Below are positions 37,501 to 49,330 of a DNA stretch of 64,000 nucleotides, piece by piece (positions within the stretch are counted from its first letter, which is position 1; the number at the start of each line of letters is the position of its first letter). Origin of the DNA: Siniperca chuatsi (Eukaryota > Chordata > Actinopteri > Centrarchiformes > Sinipercidae); contig NC_058051.1 of assembly GCF_020085105.1 (NCBI RefSeq), positions 6,994,501 through 7,058,500 of the forward strand, written 5' to 3'. The notes beneath the pieces were generated by a model. That model was given only the letters and a program-made list of their open reading frames with translations, ran no database searches and was not told the origin of the DNA. The translations under genes and the position numbers were made by a program.

Positions 37501-40500
37501 AGCACCTAATCTTTAATTATGGGCTGCTTTCAAAGTGAGAGGTTAAAGTTACATGTTTGCACACACACACAGAAAATGTATGAATGCTGGTAGTGTGCAG
37601 GCTGGCAGCCATAGCAAATTCCTACTTTCTGAAATGTATGAGAACTTTGTTGGATGTAATTTCCAAATTTCCCATAGGATTTGAAGGCACCTTCAGACCT
37701 AGCTACACTCAAGCTAGTCAAGTATAACAGCCACTGGAATATATAAGATAAACCTAAGCAATTCAAGCAAGTTAAGAGTTTATACTGTAGTTCTGGTACT
37801 TCCATCCATCATAATGATTGTGAGTCTTAACAGATAATCCTGTTTACCAGCCCTTCCTGCACATTCAAATGTTGTGAGTCATAGAAACAGTGAGTCAGTG
37901 GCTGGTGCTGCCTACTGTGGTTTTTGATGTAGCTATGTTTTCCCTGGACACACACACACACAAAGTAGAGCTGAAAGTTACTCAGTCCTTCCCAAGGTAT
38001 AAAATTGGCCTCTCATTGTTTCTGTTGTAAAGAAAACAAATCAAAGAACGAAAAGCCTTTAGGGCAATCCTAGGTTCTCACTGTGTCCTGTAGCCTACCC
38101 ATCTTTGTCTTTTTTTTAATTTACTCTTTATCCCTCTGTCTAGCTGTCAGAAGATGTTCTCCAGAGGATGAGAGGAGTAGCCAACATTGCTCCAGAACGC
38201 ACATCATCATCATCAACCTCAGGCCCTCAGAAAGACACAGGTATCATGCACCTTACAATGTTCCGTCACAAAAGGTTTTCCTGAGAAAACTTGAACACCA
38301 AATGTTGCTGGCTGACCAGGTTAATGTGCTGTTTTTAACATATTGTTATACTGTAGACTTATCATTCCACATTTAGACATGAAAGGGGAACTCCACAGAT
38401 TTGATACATATAGGTCAGTTTACTAGTCATGAAGTGTATTACTCAGTCACAGTTGTATAATATCTTTTGTGCCACAAATCCTAATCAGTACCAAAAATAA
38501 TCAATAATAATAATGATTAGTAGACATAGAACAGGTAACTTAATTAATAAAATGTGTTAATTACTGTATTGGCTTGAATATAAGACAACCCTGATTAAAA
38601 TACTTTTCCAACACCTGCTTTTGGAAATTGGAGATACAAAACACTTTCAGACTAGTCCTGTTGGGAAAGTTTCCCTGAGATACTGTTAGTTCAAGGATAA
38701 GAAGCTAGATAGTTCATCTCTGAAGCCTATCAGTCACATGCTCTCACACTCTCCTGTGAGACTCTTGAAGCGGTCAGGATAATTTTCTATTGTAGTTAAC
38801 ATTTTTCAGACTCTTTTCGAGCTCCTCATTATGACACTGTGTCAGCAGTGATCATTAGCAGCTTGACAGATACTTTGGTCACTGGCTGGTTCTGCAGTAA
38901 AGACGTTAGGAGATGCTTTCCACTCATTTTCACTTGTCAATTTATTTCCTCTGTGCCAGCAACACGCGTTATACATACAAGCCATCAGAAACTGGGCAAA
39001 CTTAAACTGACTAACGCTAACAGCCATACTATAAAAGGACTTGAGAACCTTGCTAGCTTAGCAACATCAAGGCTACAATCAACCCATAATGTAACATTTC
39101 TGTAGGACCCGGTATTACACCAGCACTCTCTTCATTCAAGAGTATCTGATGTGAATATGTAGGCTTAATTGTCTAGTCCTCTAATATAAATCGAACCCCA
39201 CTTTTTTAAAATCAAAATTTTAATATCAGGTTAAATAATATTTGAATATAATACTAATACTAATATTTTAATAGTAATACTGTAAGTCACCAAACTGTCA
39301 AAGTTCATAATAGCTTGTCTTCTGCCTATTAATATCCACTCTGTCTTTGTCCAGGTGCCTCTCTCAGCACCAGCTCAAACTCTCCACCTCAGCAGAGCCC
39401 ACAGCACCGGACCCAACCCAGTACCCAGTCCAGCACAAGCAAACCAGTCTCCTACGCTAAGGAAGAACAGAGGAGGTGGGTTAAAGAAAATGTGAATCGA
39501 CTTTCTGACTACTCAAAGCGCTGCAACTACATATCACATTCACACAATGGCAGAACTGCTCATTAAAGTAATTAATCATTCACACACCAAAGGCCCTCAG
39601 GAGCAATTTGGGATTCAGTGTCTTGCCCAAGGACACTTCGACATGTGGGCTGGGGAAGCCGGGATCAAACCACCGACCTTCCGATTGGTGGACGACCTGC
39701 TGTACCACTAAGCCACAGTCGCCCCTGTGGTTTTGTAATACCAAGCTACTTATTCCATACTCTCTTTGTATGAATACATGCCATGTTTCCTTTTTGTGGG
39801 GCTCAGTGCAATATAAATGCATGACGCGTGTACAGACAGTCTAGACCAGTTAGCTGACTTTGGCCATGTCAGTTTACTAGCATCAGTTGCTGAAGAACAG
39901 GTGTTAGAGTTCACTAGTGGTTTATGGCTGAGGAACCAACGTTTGCAGTTACATTTTGAGAGTCAAATGTTTTAGGTCAGATGGCCCTCAATAGAGAGTT
40001 TAAACTGGGGAACAGTATAAAAGTTTTGCATATGTTCTTTTCAGTCAGACATGCCTCCTTTCATTAAGGTCTAGGTCAGACTGTCTATAGGATCAATGAT
40101 GTTTCATTGCAGCGCTCAACACAAAATACCTTATTGAGTTATAAATGTAAAACATTGGTCAAATTGGTTGAAAACTGAAGAAAAGTTGTAAAAATGTAAA
40201 ATTTCACCTGATGAAACTTCTTCTATCTTTATTTTTACTGTTTTCACAATCACTCTCAGTATTCCTTTCATTACAGGAGAATTAATATTGTGATTTTATG
40301 AGCACAGTTTAGATAGTCGATGTATATGACTAGTCTGATGAAATTTGGTATATGCTGCCACCTTGTGGAAATGTTTGTTTTGAGCATTTGACTGTAATCA
40401 GAGGACTTTGGAAAACAGCAACTGATGACAGTATGCAACAAATGTAAGCATTATTATGTGTGTATTTATGTGCATGTGTATGTGTTTCAGGTATGAACTC

Positions 40501-40635
40501 CAGCAGAAAATACTGAAGGAGGAATTAGCCAAGGTGGCACAAAGAGAGAGGGAAGCTGCGAGGGAGGAGATGACTAAAGCCATGAGCCAGGAAAGACAAC
40601 ATATACACCAGGAAGCTGAGAAGGCCAAACAACTG
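34575..40635 (+). CDS. chchd6: MICOS subunit Mic25 (chchd6), first four coding exons
   Basis: Coding exons 34575-34658, 38144-38240, 39355-39475 and 40491-40635, GT/AG borders, joined phases, 149 aa. The N-terminus MGSGESTTRKVSFGVDDEDR and then RILRGVKLSEDVLQRMRG closely follow CHCHD6 (MGS.ES...RRVSFGVDEEERVRVLQGV.LSE) rather than CHCHD3. Gly2 with Ser6 fits N-myristoylation. Exon 3 is a Ser/Pro/Gln-rich linker; exon 4 is a charged coiled coil (KEELAKVAQREREAAREEM). The protein sits at the inner mitochondrial membrane in the MICOS complex and supports crista junctions together with Mic60 and Mic19. The ATG lies in a strong AGCCATGG context. The coiled-coil end and twin-CX9C CHCH domain, about 90-100 aa, were not found up to 64000; the mammalian gene has very long introns, so they probably lie beyond the window. 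The predicted product here is therefore partial. Confidence 0.88.
34690..34730. repeat. 13-bp perfect inverted repeat in chchd6 intron 1
   Basis: CATGCTAACGTTA at 34690-34702 is the exact inverse of TAACGTTAGCATG at 34718-34730, with another TAACGTTA between. AACGTTAGC-type strings are frequent near fish promoters. Confidence 0.7.
35911..37245. mobile_element. MITE (CAGTGTGTAGGATTTAG family) with nested element
   Basis: The left end CAGTGTGTATGATTTAGG and the inverse right end CCACTAAATCCTACACACTG define the ends. The body AACGGACAAACCAATCACTG then GGGCCGTTCG is typical of this abundant fish element. It is split at about 36165-37160 by another repeat (GATTTGATTCAATATTGATT at one end, its relative ATTTGAATAATCC inverse at the other). 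Both lie in chchd6 intron 1. Confidence 0.65.
37246..38143 (+). other. chchd6 intron 1, remaining part
   Basis: AT-rich intron sequence with short CA runs at 37560 and 37950. It ends with a CTGTCTAG acceptor. No gene within it was recognised. Confidence 0.5.
38241..39354 (+). other. chchd6 intron 2
   Basis: AT-rich, no recognised repeat or gene. Confidence 0.5.
39530..39725 (-). repeat. tRNA-derived SINE in chchd6 intron 3
   Basis: Read on the minus strand it starts GGGGCGACTGTGGCTTAGTG (A-box TGGCTTAGTGG), then GGTTTGATCCC (B-box), then the tail GTCCTTGGGCAAGACACTGA and an AT-rich end. It is the same family as the fragment at 1-45. It lies between chchd6 exons 3 and 4. Confidence 0.8.
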
Positions 40636-40927
40636 GTACAGTCGCACGTGCTCACACACGCACACAAACTCACACACACATACACAAGCAGTTGGTCAAA
40701 CACATATTTTCTACTTTCTTAAGCTGAAAGCTCCGTTGTTTCTGTTTTCTTTCCTGTCTCGTACCCCTTTAACACCGACCTTGTGACTTCAGATATCTGA
40801 AAGATAGTACATCACTTTTAAAGGACAGCTTTGTTGGCAAACCACACAAGTTCACTTAGATCCCAATTAGGGTTGTCTTGGGCCAAAACCATGTTTGATG
40901 TCATAGTAGTGGGTTTTTGTTTTTTTT

Positions 40928-41104
40928 GTAGATTATTTTTTTGGGCTTTTTGCCTTTATTTTTTGATAGGAACAGCTGAAGAGAGTCAGGAAAGAGGGGG
41001 GATGTCATACAGCAAAGAGCTACGGGTTAGATTGGCCACTGTGATAAGGACTCAGCCTTGTACATGGGGCGCACGCTCTATCAGGTGAGCTACCTGGGTG
41101 CCCC
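40928..41104 (-). repeat. Second SINE-type repeat, tRNA-like head
   Basis: On the minus strand it reads GGGGCACCCAGGTAGCTCAC then CTGATAGAGCG (A-box-like), a weak B-box at GGCCAATCTAACC, and a body with GCTGTTCCTATCAAAAAATA. This is a different family from the SINE at 39530-39725 and is common in percomorph fish. Confidence 0.65.
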
Positions 41105-42002
41105 ATAGTCGTGTTTTTAACCCTTGGCCGATTTTTTTTTTTCCTGCCATGTTTGTATGATATGAATTGATGAAACATAGTTTGGATAAACAATTGCACT
41201 GCTGCTGTAAAGCAGAGAAGCTAGCAATGCTTTCCTAGTATAATCAACTAAGTAACTGTTCTCTTTACCAGCATTTCATTAACAGTCCCATTCATATGGG
41301 AAGCTGGTCAGCATACTATAACAAACTCCTAAGTGGTGATGGAAAGTTTTAACTGACTAGTCATTCAAATAATTGTTGTGGTATTCAACATCAAAAACAT
41401 TAGCAATTTACTGTACACAAAAAATTATGTTTTGGATGGTTTTCATAGGGGAGTCCATCAGTACCTAAAGCATGTTGACAACATACACCCATATATACAT
41501 ATCAGTAGCAAATTCAAAATGCAATGAGTGAAATGAGACACTGCATTGCTGACAATATACAATACCTGTTAATGTGTATTTTTATTTTTTTGTGAATGCG
41601 GTGATCCTCAGATGGTGTTTTAGGCCAATGTACTCTTGTAGCAGCTGTAAGATAGTTGCTCACAGGTCAAAGAAAACAAGGTTCACTAGAATTCAGGGTC
41701 TGCACATGTATTCTCTATAACAGAGTAGCATGGGGCACAATCAGTACACACACACACATAATTATTAAAATAAACAAAATACGTGTACACCAATTATGCC
41801 CTACCATAGGTTAGACATCAAAACTACTGGTTACAGTAAAACAAAACAAAGCAACATTTCTTATTTGCTATTTGTGGGAAATGAATTTGTTGTCCCTGCT
41901 GGTGCAATGTTGCCTTTACCATTCCTGACAGCACTAGAATGACTGACACCCCTGCTGTATATGCTGCCTGAGGAAAGACCTAAAGGCCATAATGGTAATT
42001 TA
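41105..42002. other. Probable chchd6 intron 4, nothing recognised
   Basis: AT-rich sequence. No exon fitting the rest of chchd6 was found. Confidence 0.4.
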
Positions 42003-42475
42003 AATAGTTAGTTAGTTAGTTAGACTCTATTGTCCCCTTGGGAGAATTCTTTTTCACAGCACTGTACTTCACAGGCAAGACACACATCATCACACACCAG
42101 TGACAGACAAAAATACATAAAGTACAACACAACAGCACACAGCAACAACATGAAAGTAGTTCCCTCAGCGAGTCACCCTGTTTAGGGCTGCTATGGCTTT
42201 AGGTACCAGGCTTTTGCCAAAGCGAACCCTTCTGCACCTCAGGGACCTGTACCTGCACCCAGAGGGCAGTACAGTGAGGTGGCGATTGAGTGGGTGTGTG
42301 ATGTCCTCTGCTATTGTATTTGCAATGTGTGTGATGACCTTACAATTGTGCTCTGAGAGGTTGGGTCTGGAGAGACCTAAAATCTTGGCAGCAGTGTTAA
42401 ATAATCACCTCCTGCAGTTCTGTAGATTAGCTAACATGTCTAATTTACTTTTGTTCTTGACTGTGATTTACAGTT
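42003..42475 (-). mobile_element. Non-LTR retrotransposon 3' end fragment
   Basis: Minus-strand reading gives HPLNRHLTVLPSGCRYRSLR then RVRFGKSLVPKAIAALN, the C-terminal end of a fish LINE, followed by a tail with TAACTAACTAACTA. The upstream reverse transcriptase is absent. CR1/Rex1-like is my guess for the clade. Confidence 0.6.
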
Positions 42476-44139
42476 TGCACATGCAAAAACCTTCTGTGTC
42501 GTGTTTGTCACTCAGATGTATCCTTTAATTAAAATGGTGGATGTTATGAAAAATCCTCTTCCCACTGTAACATGCACTAGTGACCTGTTGGCGGAGCTGT
42601 TGTAGTCTGTGCCTAATGATACCATACCTTTTTGAGTTTTGGTCAGAAGTCATAGCACTTTTGACTGAAGACTTTAGGTTTTACATGCAGTGAGTTCAGT
42701 GATAAAGCTGTGTAAAAGCGGATTCATTTTAGTTTCTCTAGAGATACGTTTGTATCGGGTCAATTCATGATTTAGTCTGGTGATGTTTTCTCTGGTTTAA
42801 TCACATGTTGGAGCGTTTCGCACACAAATTGGATCTTGGGATTGCATTTGTAATTTACATGGTGATACTCCTTCTGCCTCCTCCTCCTTTCACCTATTAC
42901 ATCCCTGTTCTCTTTCTATCTCCCCCTCTTTACCATTTTCTCTCTCCCTCTTTTTTCTTGCTCTCTTTCTGTATTTCTCTATTCTCTATCCCTGCCCATC
43001 ACTCTCCTTCTTGCCCTGGAGACAGTATTATCAGTGCAGTGCAAGCGGTAAATTGCACCCTGAGAGTTTTCTGGAGCTGGAGATAGGAGTGGTGCGGGGT
43101 TGGATGTTTAGTCGTGAGAAAGGGAGAGCTTGTTTGACAAAACAGCCGGTGCCTGTTTCACGTGACCTCCCCCCCCACCCTTCCACCTGCCTCCCCCCGT
43201 GTTGAGACATGGTGTAGTGCCTGTCTTATCTACACTCCAACACACTCCCACTGCTAATAGAAAGCCGCTGGAGGGACGTCGTGAGCAGAATGACCGGTCA
43301 AGCAGGACTGGACCTCCTGATGCTGAGGGCTCCTTGTAATTACTGTTTCTTGTGCTGTAAATACATATATGCACATATGCGTGGTATGGGCAGATTTGCT
43401 CACATTCTTAACTCAATGTTAAAATGTCAAAAAATTATGTGGAACATAATCCACCATACTGTTCATACCAGACCAAGTAAGGCTGTAGAAACAAAATTTT
43501 AATTGAGCAAGGGTGCATTTTATTGCTAATGAATTCAACTTTGTAAGAAGAAGCATGTGTTAGGTCTTATTTCCAAAATGAATGGTCTTGCTTTAAAACA
43601 GCACTAATCATTTTGTAGCTCACTTGGTGACGAATTCCACAAAAAGCAGAACATGACGTGCATTTGACATATTAGCTAATGTTTCTATAAAAATATTGCT
43701 TAGTGCAGCTTTAAAAGGACACCATGACATGGTTTTTTCTGGCTCTGAATGGGCCTTTGGGGGGTGACTACGCACAACACTAATCATGATTGGTCCACGT
43801 ACAGTTAGGGCGATATGACTTATAAATAATATTTAAATATTTTTAGGCTAATATGCCGAGATATATGATATATATCTCAATATACACATTTTCTCTAGAA
43901 TAACATACCGTAAATTCTCAAATAGTGTAACCATATCTTGTAGAATATAATTCATTGCTGTAGATTAAACTACCCAGCAGTATGTAAAGTAGTTCAAATT
44001 AGCACGACCTTAAACATCTACAGCAGTAAATGCAACATGCACATTAATGCAGCAGTAATATTAATCCAAAAACATAATATATAAAAGTAAAACACTGACA
44101 GGGACCATTTTACTACATACTTTTACCGTAGGAAGGTGT
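42476..44139. other. Non-genic, CT-rich patch inside
   Basis: The part 42870-43030 is strongly CT-rich on the plus strand. The rest is AT-rich with no recognised gene; a possible hAT-like AT-rich fragment lies at 43830-43930. Confidence 0.4.
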
Positions 44140-44235
44140 AGAATTCAGAACTGTTACTTGTAGTGGAGTATTTTCAAAGTTAGTATTAGTACTTTTGCTT
44201 AAGTAATGGACCTGAATACTTCTTCCACCTTAAAG
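44140..44235. repeat. Right end of an AAGTATTCAGG-type transposon
   Basis: GTACTTTTGCTTAAGTAATG and CCTGAATACTTCTTCCACC are the inverse of the left end at 23295. The left part of this copy is not obvious. Confidence 0.5.
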
Positions 44236-44334
44236 TGTCCAGATAAGCTCAGGTTGCAGTATAATAGTTACTGAAAGGCTGTGTGTTATGTTTGCTGCCA
44301 CAGAAAATAAATAAAAAGTCCCTGTTTGTTATTA

Positions 44335-44425
44335 CGGCGTCATAGACGTGAGCCGGCTCCCATTGTTCACTTAAAGGAGCCGGCTCACAGAGCCGACTTG
44401 TTCGCGACCGACACATCCCTAACGA
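44335..44425. repeat. Transposon end with GAGCCGGCTC palindromes
   Basis: Two perfect 10-bp palindromes GAGCCGGCTC lie about 30 bases apart, followed by GACCGACACATCCCTAAC, an end known from fish hAT-like elements (its inverse starts TTAGGGATGTGTCGGTC). Only one terminus was found. Confidence 0.5.
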
Positions 44426-45480
44426 GTAAGGTTTAATGTCAATTAAAATAGCCTAAAACCAGAGGTCTCCCAAATACGTTTCGGAGCTGTGGAGCTGGAA
44501 GCTGAGGGTAGAGTAATCAGAGTGATCAGATTATTGATAATCTGCGTTTTCTCTTGTGATTTTTTTTTTCTTCCACCACAGCAAAACAAATCACAATGAC
44601 TCGTAACGTTAGCTCAACTGCTAACTAGCTAAATTAGCTTTTCACCGTCTGGACAACTGTGCTGTGAAGAGAAGAAGACGCTAGTAAAGTTACATAAAGC
44701 TGAACAGGGACTTTTTATTTTTATTTCTCTGTCAGACGTGTTCTCACTTACTGGAAATACTTGGTTTGGTTTAGGACAGAGGTGCAATAAAATGGCTTTT
44801 ATTTTATGAGTAATCACAGGAAGTCCTCTCTCCCGTTAGCGCTGGCTTCACAGTGGAGCAAAACAATGCAGCTTAGCTGGATTCCACCGCCACTTGCATA
44901 TGTGGTAAAATATAGCTGCTGGATGAGAGGAGTTGACTGCTGGAAGTCTAAGATGTCATTTTTAAGTTAATGTTCAGCTTGTTCAACAGTTGTTTAATAA
45001 ATTGCTAATTAAATACATTTTGACAGGCTTTGAATGGCTATTTTATTCTCAAATCTTATCATTTTGGCGCTGGTGATTTTCCTTTGGCACTGGCTAAAAC
45101 CTCTTTGGGGGGGTGCCAAAAATGTCTCTGTGCAGGAAAAACCCTGCATGAAGAAGTGTCTGATTAAACACATGGAACAGGTTATGACATTGACTACAAG
45201 AATTCATTACTGTTTGAAAGTATAATAAATAAGGTTTATTATCATTTTATTGTCATCATTATGACTGCCAATTGCTACTTAGTGTCATAAGACATTATAA
45301 ACACCTACAACATAGTGCAGCCGTGTACATGTACTTTCAAAATGTATTACCAAACATTCAAATGGGTTTTTATATTAGAGCCCCCAAATTAGAATACCAG
45401 CCAGCATGACTGGTGGTATCTTAATAAAGTTAGTGGGCTGTGATGGTCAGGTGTCCCATGTTAATTTCACACCCTGTGAG
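44426..45480. other. Non-genic, nothing recognised
   Basis: No gene or transposon end was identified. An intermittent AACGTTAGC motif occurs near 44610. Confidence 0.35.
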
Positions 45481-45489
45481 GGAAAAATT

Positions 45490-46545
45490 TAAAGAGATGA
45501 CAGTGATACAATATTGCCTGGAGAAAAAAAAGATGAGGAAGACTGAACATATGAGAAGATGAGAAGTAAGAGGTGACAGCTGATTAAGCATCTGCTAAGT
45601 AATTGGGAGCAAGGATGTAAGGATAAAAAAGAAGTTGCTGAACATTTTGTGAAGGGGTTAGGATGAAGAGTAGCCGAGAATGAATAAGAGTGAAAAAGAA
45701 GATGACACGCATTTCCTGTAGAATTGAGCTGAAGAGGAGGGAATGAACCACAGGGTGAAAAAGAAGTATTCACAAGTGATTTAACATTTCCTGGAGGATC
45801 ATGAGGAGGTGGAAGAGTAGAGCAACAATGGGAGGATGAGAAGGAAGGAATGACTATTACTAATGTTTCTTCGATGCTTTTAGGAGGATGAGTGAGAGAA
45901 GGAGAGAACTATGATTTAAAAGAAGGTTACAAGATGACTACATTTTGCACAGTTAAGAGAACTGAGAGGAAGGATGAAGAGGTAAAAAAGAGGGGTTGAC
46001 AGAAAAGATTAATTAAGGTGACGAAGGAGGAAGGGGAAAAAAGAGGATAGGAGGAGGGAAGAGAAAAACGATGGCATATTCTTTAGAATTCCTATATATA
46101 GGAGGCATGAGTGATACGTGTCTAACCGTTACCTTGAAATAAGAACAAAATGATGAGAAGTAGAGTGAGAATGAGATGATGTTTGACAGTTGAGTAAACA
46201 TTTCCTGTGGAATTACTGTAAGGCAAGCAGGTAAAGAGACTGAAAGAACATAATAAAGATGAATGATATCCTGCAAAATTCAAAACAATTTAATTTTGAA
46301 TGACTGCAGAAAAAGGGGTGATGATGATATAGAGAGCGTGCAACAGGTGACTGGATGACCTGCAGAATTATGATAAATGGGAGGAGTAGTGGGAGATGCA
46401 GGAGAGGAGGAAATAGTTTACAGTAGAAATGTGTGGCCATTCACTTTGTAAAGAATCACTGTAGGGTGAGGAGCAGAAAAGAAACAATGGACAGAGTTTA
46501 GCCTTGATTGTGGAACAAAGGTGTGAGGAGGTAGAGAAGGTGCTA
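45490..46545. repeat. Purine-rich degenerate minisatellite
   Basis: About 1 kb is strongly G+A-biased on the plus strand. A motif of the form TTTCCTGTGGAATT recurs in decayed form at about 45711, 45785, 46080, 46203, 46267 and 46357, each between GATGAGGAGG-like purine blocks. This suggests an old tandem array with units of roughly 80-150 bases. Confidence 0.6.
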
Positions 46546-46960
46546 TAGGTGACTAAGTGCTTCCTGTCCTGTGTGCGTGGGCGCAGAGAGTCGGAGAGTG
46601 ATGTGCGGCATCTACTATTTAGTTGCGTCTTTCTTTTCTCCAGCGTTCACTCCCTCACTCATTTCCTCCTGTCTTTTGTCCTCTTCCCAGTGAACTGCAC
46701 GATCCTGCTATTCCCCTGGCTCTTTCTTCATCTTTCAGCCAAGGCCCTCACCCACTGTCCTGCACTCTGTGAATAGTCTTTGTTAATAGCAAATCTTCCG
46801 CAGATTAATTTCAGAATGAGAGAGGGAAACGGGAGAATGGAAAGAAAGGAAGTCGAACTAAAGGGCTAAAAGGGATTTTCTCTTTTTATAATGTATTATT
46901 GGCCTTTTAGTGCCTGTTGAAAGCATAAAAAAGGTTATAAGTCACATTAGCATATGGTAC

Positions 46961-46963
<3 letters not shown>

Positions 46964-47028
<65 letters not shown>
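46964..47028. repeat. (CT)n microsatellite
   Basis: Uninterrupted CT run of about 64 bases. Confidence 0.97.
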
Positions 47029-47031
<3 letters not shown>

Positions 47032-47389
47032 CTTGCAGAACGATTAGCAAGCCTATTTTATTAGCTGCCCTTTAACTTCCTTTGATGCAGCTTCAGCTAA
47101 TACAAAATGTCATCCTTGCTTTCCTCATTTTTTTTAACACACCTGTAAAGCACAGGTGAATCAGTTGCATCTTACTGGGACATAATGGGACAGGGAAGAA
47201 TGTAAGCTGGTTAAAGTTACTATGTGTACATAATGTATTTTCACATAATTCTAAAAGCATAAGTTTTTGTTTGTAGATGAAGAAACACTTCATGAGAAAA
47301 TTGGTGCACTCTAGTGTCACTGTCCTGCACCCAACACCCAACTACTGTCCAGTAAAAATCTTTAGGGCCTCGTACATCAGATATTACAA

Positions 47390-47890
47390 CTTAAATCTGC
47401 AATAACTGATTTTTTATTTTTTTTTGGCCATTTCGGGGCAGCGGAAACGAGCTGTGAAAACATCGACATATCATCACCTTCTAAGTTGATATGGCGAACT
47501 TATTAGCAAACAGTTGCTTATTTACACATCAGGCAGTTACGGAGCAACACTATCTGTAGTGTAATGTGTCTAGCCACCTGGTGAAGGTAAGTCTAATATT
47601 CACTCTCCTTTTAGCTCTGTTTTCACTCTCCTTTTAGCTCTTCACTTGCTAAATGCTCCATTATGTTCACCAGCTAGTCGCTAACTGTGGCTGCCGTTTG
47701 GTGCTGAGCAGGTTTAGATAGTAGGTTAGTTTTTAGAGCCTTTTTGCTGAATACAGCTTCCTGCTGTGGCTAAAAACGATGCTATGGGAGCGATGAGAGT
47801 GAACCAAAACAGTAAAGTTTTGAGCTGGACAGCTAAACAAACAATGAGCTGAAAGACCCTATAATGCTCCTTAAAGCCGAGGCAAGCTGC
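47390..47890. repeat. Dispersed repeat, second copy of 15195 family
   Basis: The part 47590-47840 matches 15195-15420 (AATATTCACTCTCCTTTTAG, GCTAAATGCTCCATTATG, GCCTTTTTGCTGAATACAGC). A short internal duplication CACTCTCCTTTTAGCTC occurs at 47601 and 47625. Confidence 0.55.
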
Positions 47891-48241
47891 AGCTTTGGGT
47901 GATAATTCTCTGTAGGTTCTTCACTACAAGCGACTCCTTTCAGTATCATGTTGTTTTCATATTGTCATTTGATATATTATTATTGTTATTATAAAAATAT
48001 TGTTGCGTTGTGTGACCCAGTCCATGTGCACATTGGTGTTTTTCTCACTGGCCCCGCCCGCATGTTGCCACTCGGCCAATAGGCTTTACCTTGGATGACA
48101 TCACGCACATAAAAATAGCATTTCTAGCCTCTGGGAAATTTTTACAAATCTATAACCTCCATGGATTAAAAAATCATATTACAAAGAGTGATAATAGCAT
48201 ATATGTATATATATTTTTATTTTTCTGTTTTTCTGTTTTCG

Positions 48242-48955
48242 TTTTTTGTCCATCCGTCCATCCCATTCTCGTGAGCGCGAATCGCCTTGAGGGCATTCCT
48301 GAGATTTCTTTAAATTTGGCACAAACGTCCACTTGGACTCAAGGATGAACTGATTAGAATTTAGTGGTCAAAGGTCAAGGTCACTGTGACCTCACAAAAC
48401 ACATTTTTGGCCATAACTCAGGAATTGATTACCATATTTCACAGTTGATCGGACAATGAATTGCTGACACTTTTGACTTAAAGGTCAAGGTCACTGTGAC
48501 CTCAAAATGATCTTGACAAACATATTTTTGGCCATAACTAAAGAATGCTGTAATTATGACAAAATTTCACAGAGATGTTTAATGGGATACAGCAATGAAG
48601 TGATGACATTTTCTACCAAAGGTCAAAAGGTCAACTTCACTGTGACATCATAAAGTCCTGAAAAAACACTTTTTTTAGCCATTATTCAACACCATAACTC
48701 AGGAACAGAAGGGGAGATTGTGACCACATTTCACAGTTAGTCGGACACTTTATAGTCAAAACTCATTGTTACCTCAAAATAGTTTTTTAGCCATAATTTA
48801 AGAATGATTTGGGCGATTCTTTTATACCTTTTTCTGCTATACCTTTTATTCAATTCCTTCCAAGTATTCACTACAAGTATTATGAGTCTGGACAGACATG
48901 GATGTAAACTACAACTTGGTGGAGGCATACAACCGCAGAGCGGTAATTCTAGTTT
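48242..48955 (+). repeat. Dispersed repeat with tandem nuclear-receptor sites
   Basis: Three to four diverged units of about 115-120 bases each contain AAAGGTCAAGGTCACTGTGA then CC...TTTTTGGCCATAACT...ATTTCACAG. The 5' part reads GTCCATCCGTCCATCCCATT and the 3' part GGAGGCATACAACCGC, ends I recognise from a common fish repeat. Each of the first two units has a perfect GGTCACTGTGACC palindrome (48379-48391 and 48489-48501). Confidence 0.75.
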
Positions 48956-49167
48956 TCTATTCAAAGGTTTTTCTCCTAATGACTAATGGAACTATCTAAC
49001 TGAACTATCAGACTAAACTGCTGAACTTGCCAAAATAAAAGGAGAAAAAAGGAAAAGCTGTTTGGTCATTGAGTGGAATCCAGTTAAAAATCTTCAGGTA
49101 GATTCATCAATCTCTTTCAAGTTTGGAAGCTGCACATATTCTTAGAACATTTTTTTTTAATTTTACA

Positions 49168-49330
49168 AATGATTCCTTTATAATGGTGGTCTATAGGGAA
49201 AATGTTTTTTGGGCTACAGGGGATTTTTTTCACCACAATACCATGAGTGGCCACTAGGACAAATTGGCAGCAAGGCTGAGTGACAACGCCGTATCCAGCT
49301 CTCTTAATACATCCATGCTTGAGCCACACT
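49168..49330 (+). repeat. Dispersed repeat, inverse copy of 58350-58500
   Basis: ATGGTGGTCTATAGGGAAAA, GAGTGGCCACTAGG and GGCAGCAAGGCTGAGTGAC match the inverse of 58350-58500 with substitutions. Confidence 0.65.

Noticed and set aside
43011..43205. Possible chchd6 exon (short open frame after a pyrimidine tract)
   Set aside because: The reading has no match to the chchd6 coiled-coil or twin-CX9C region, and phases do not fit a continuation from 40635.
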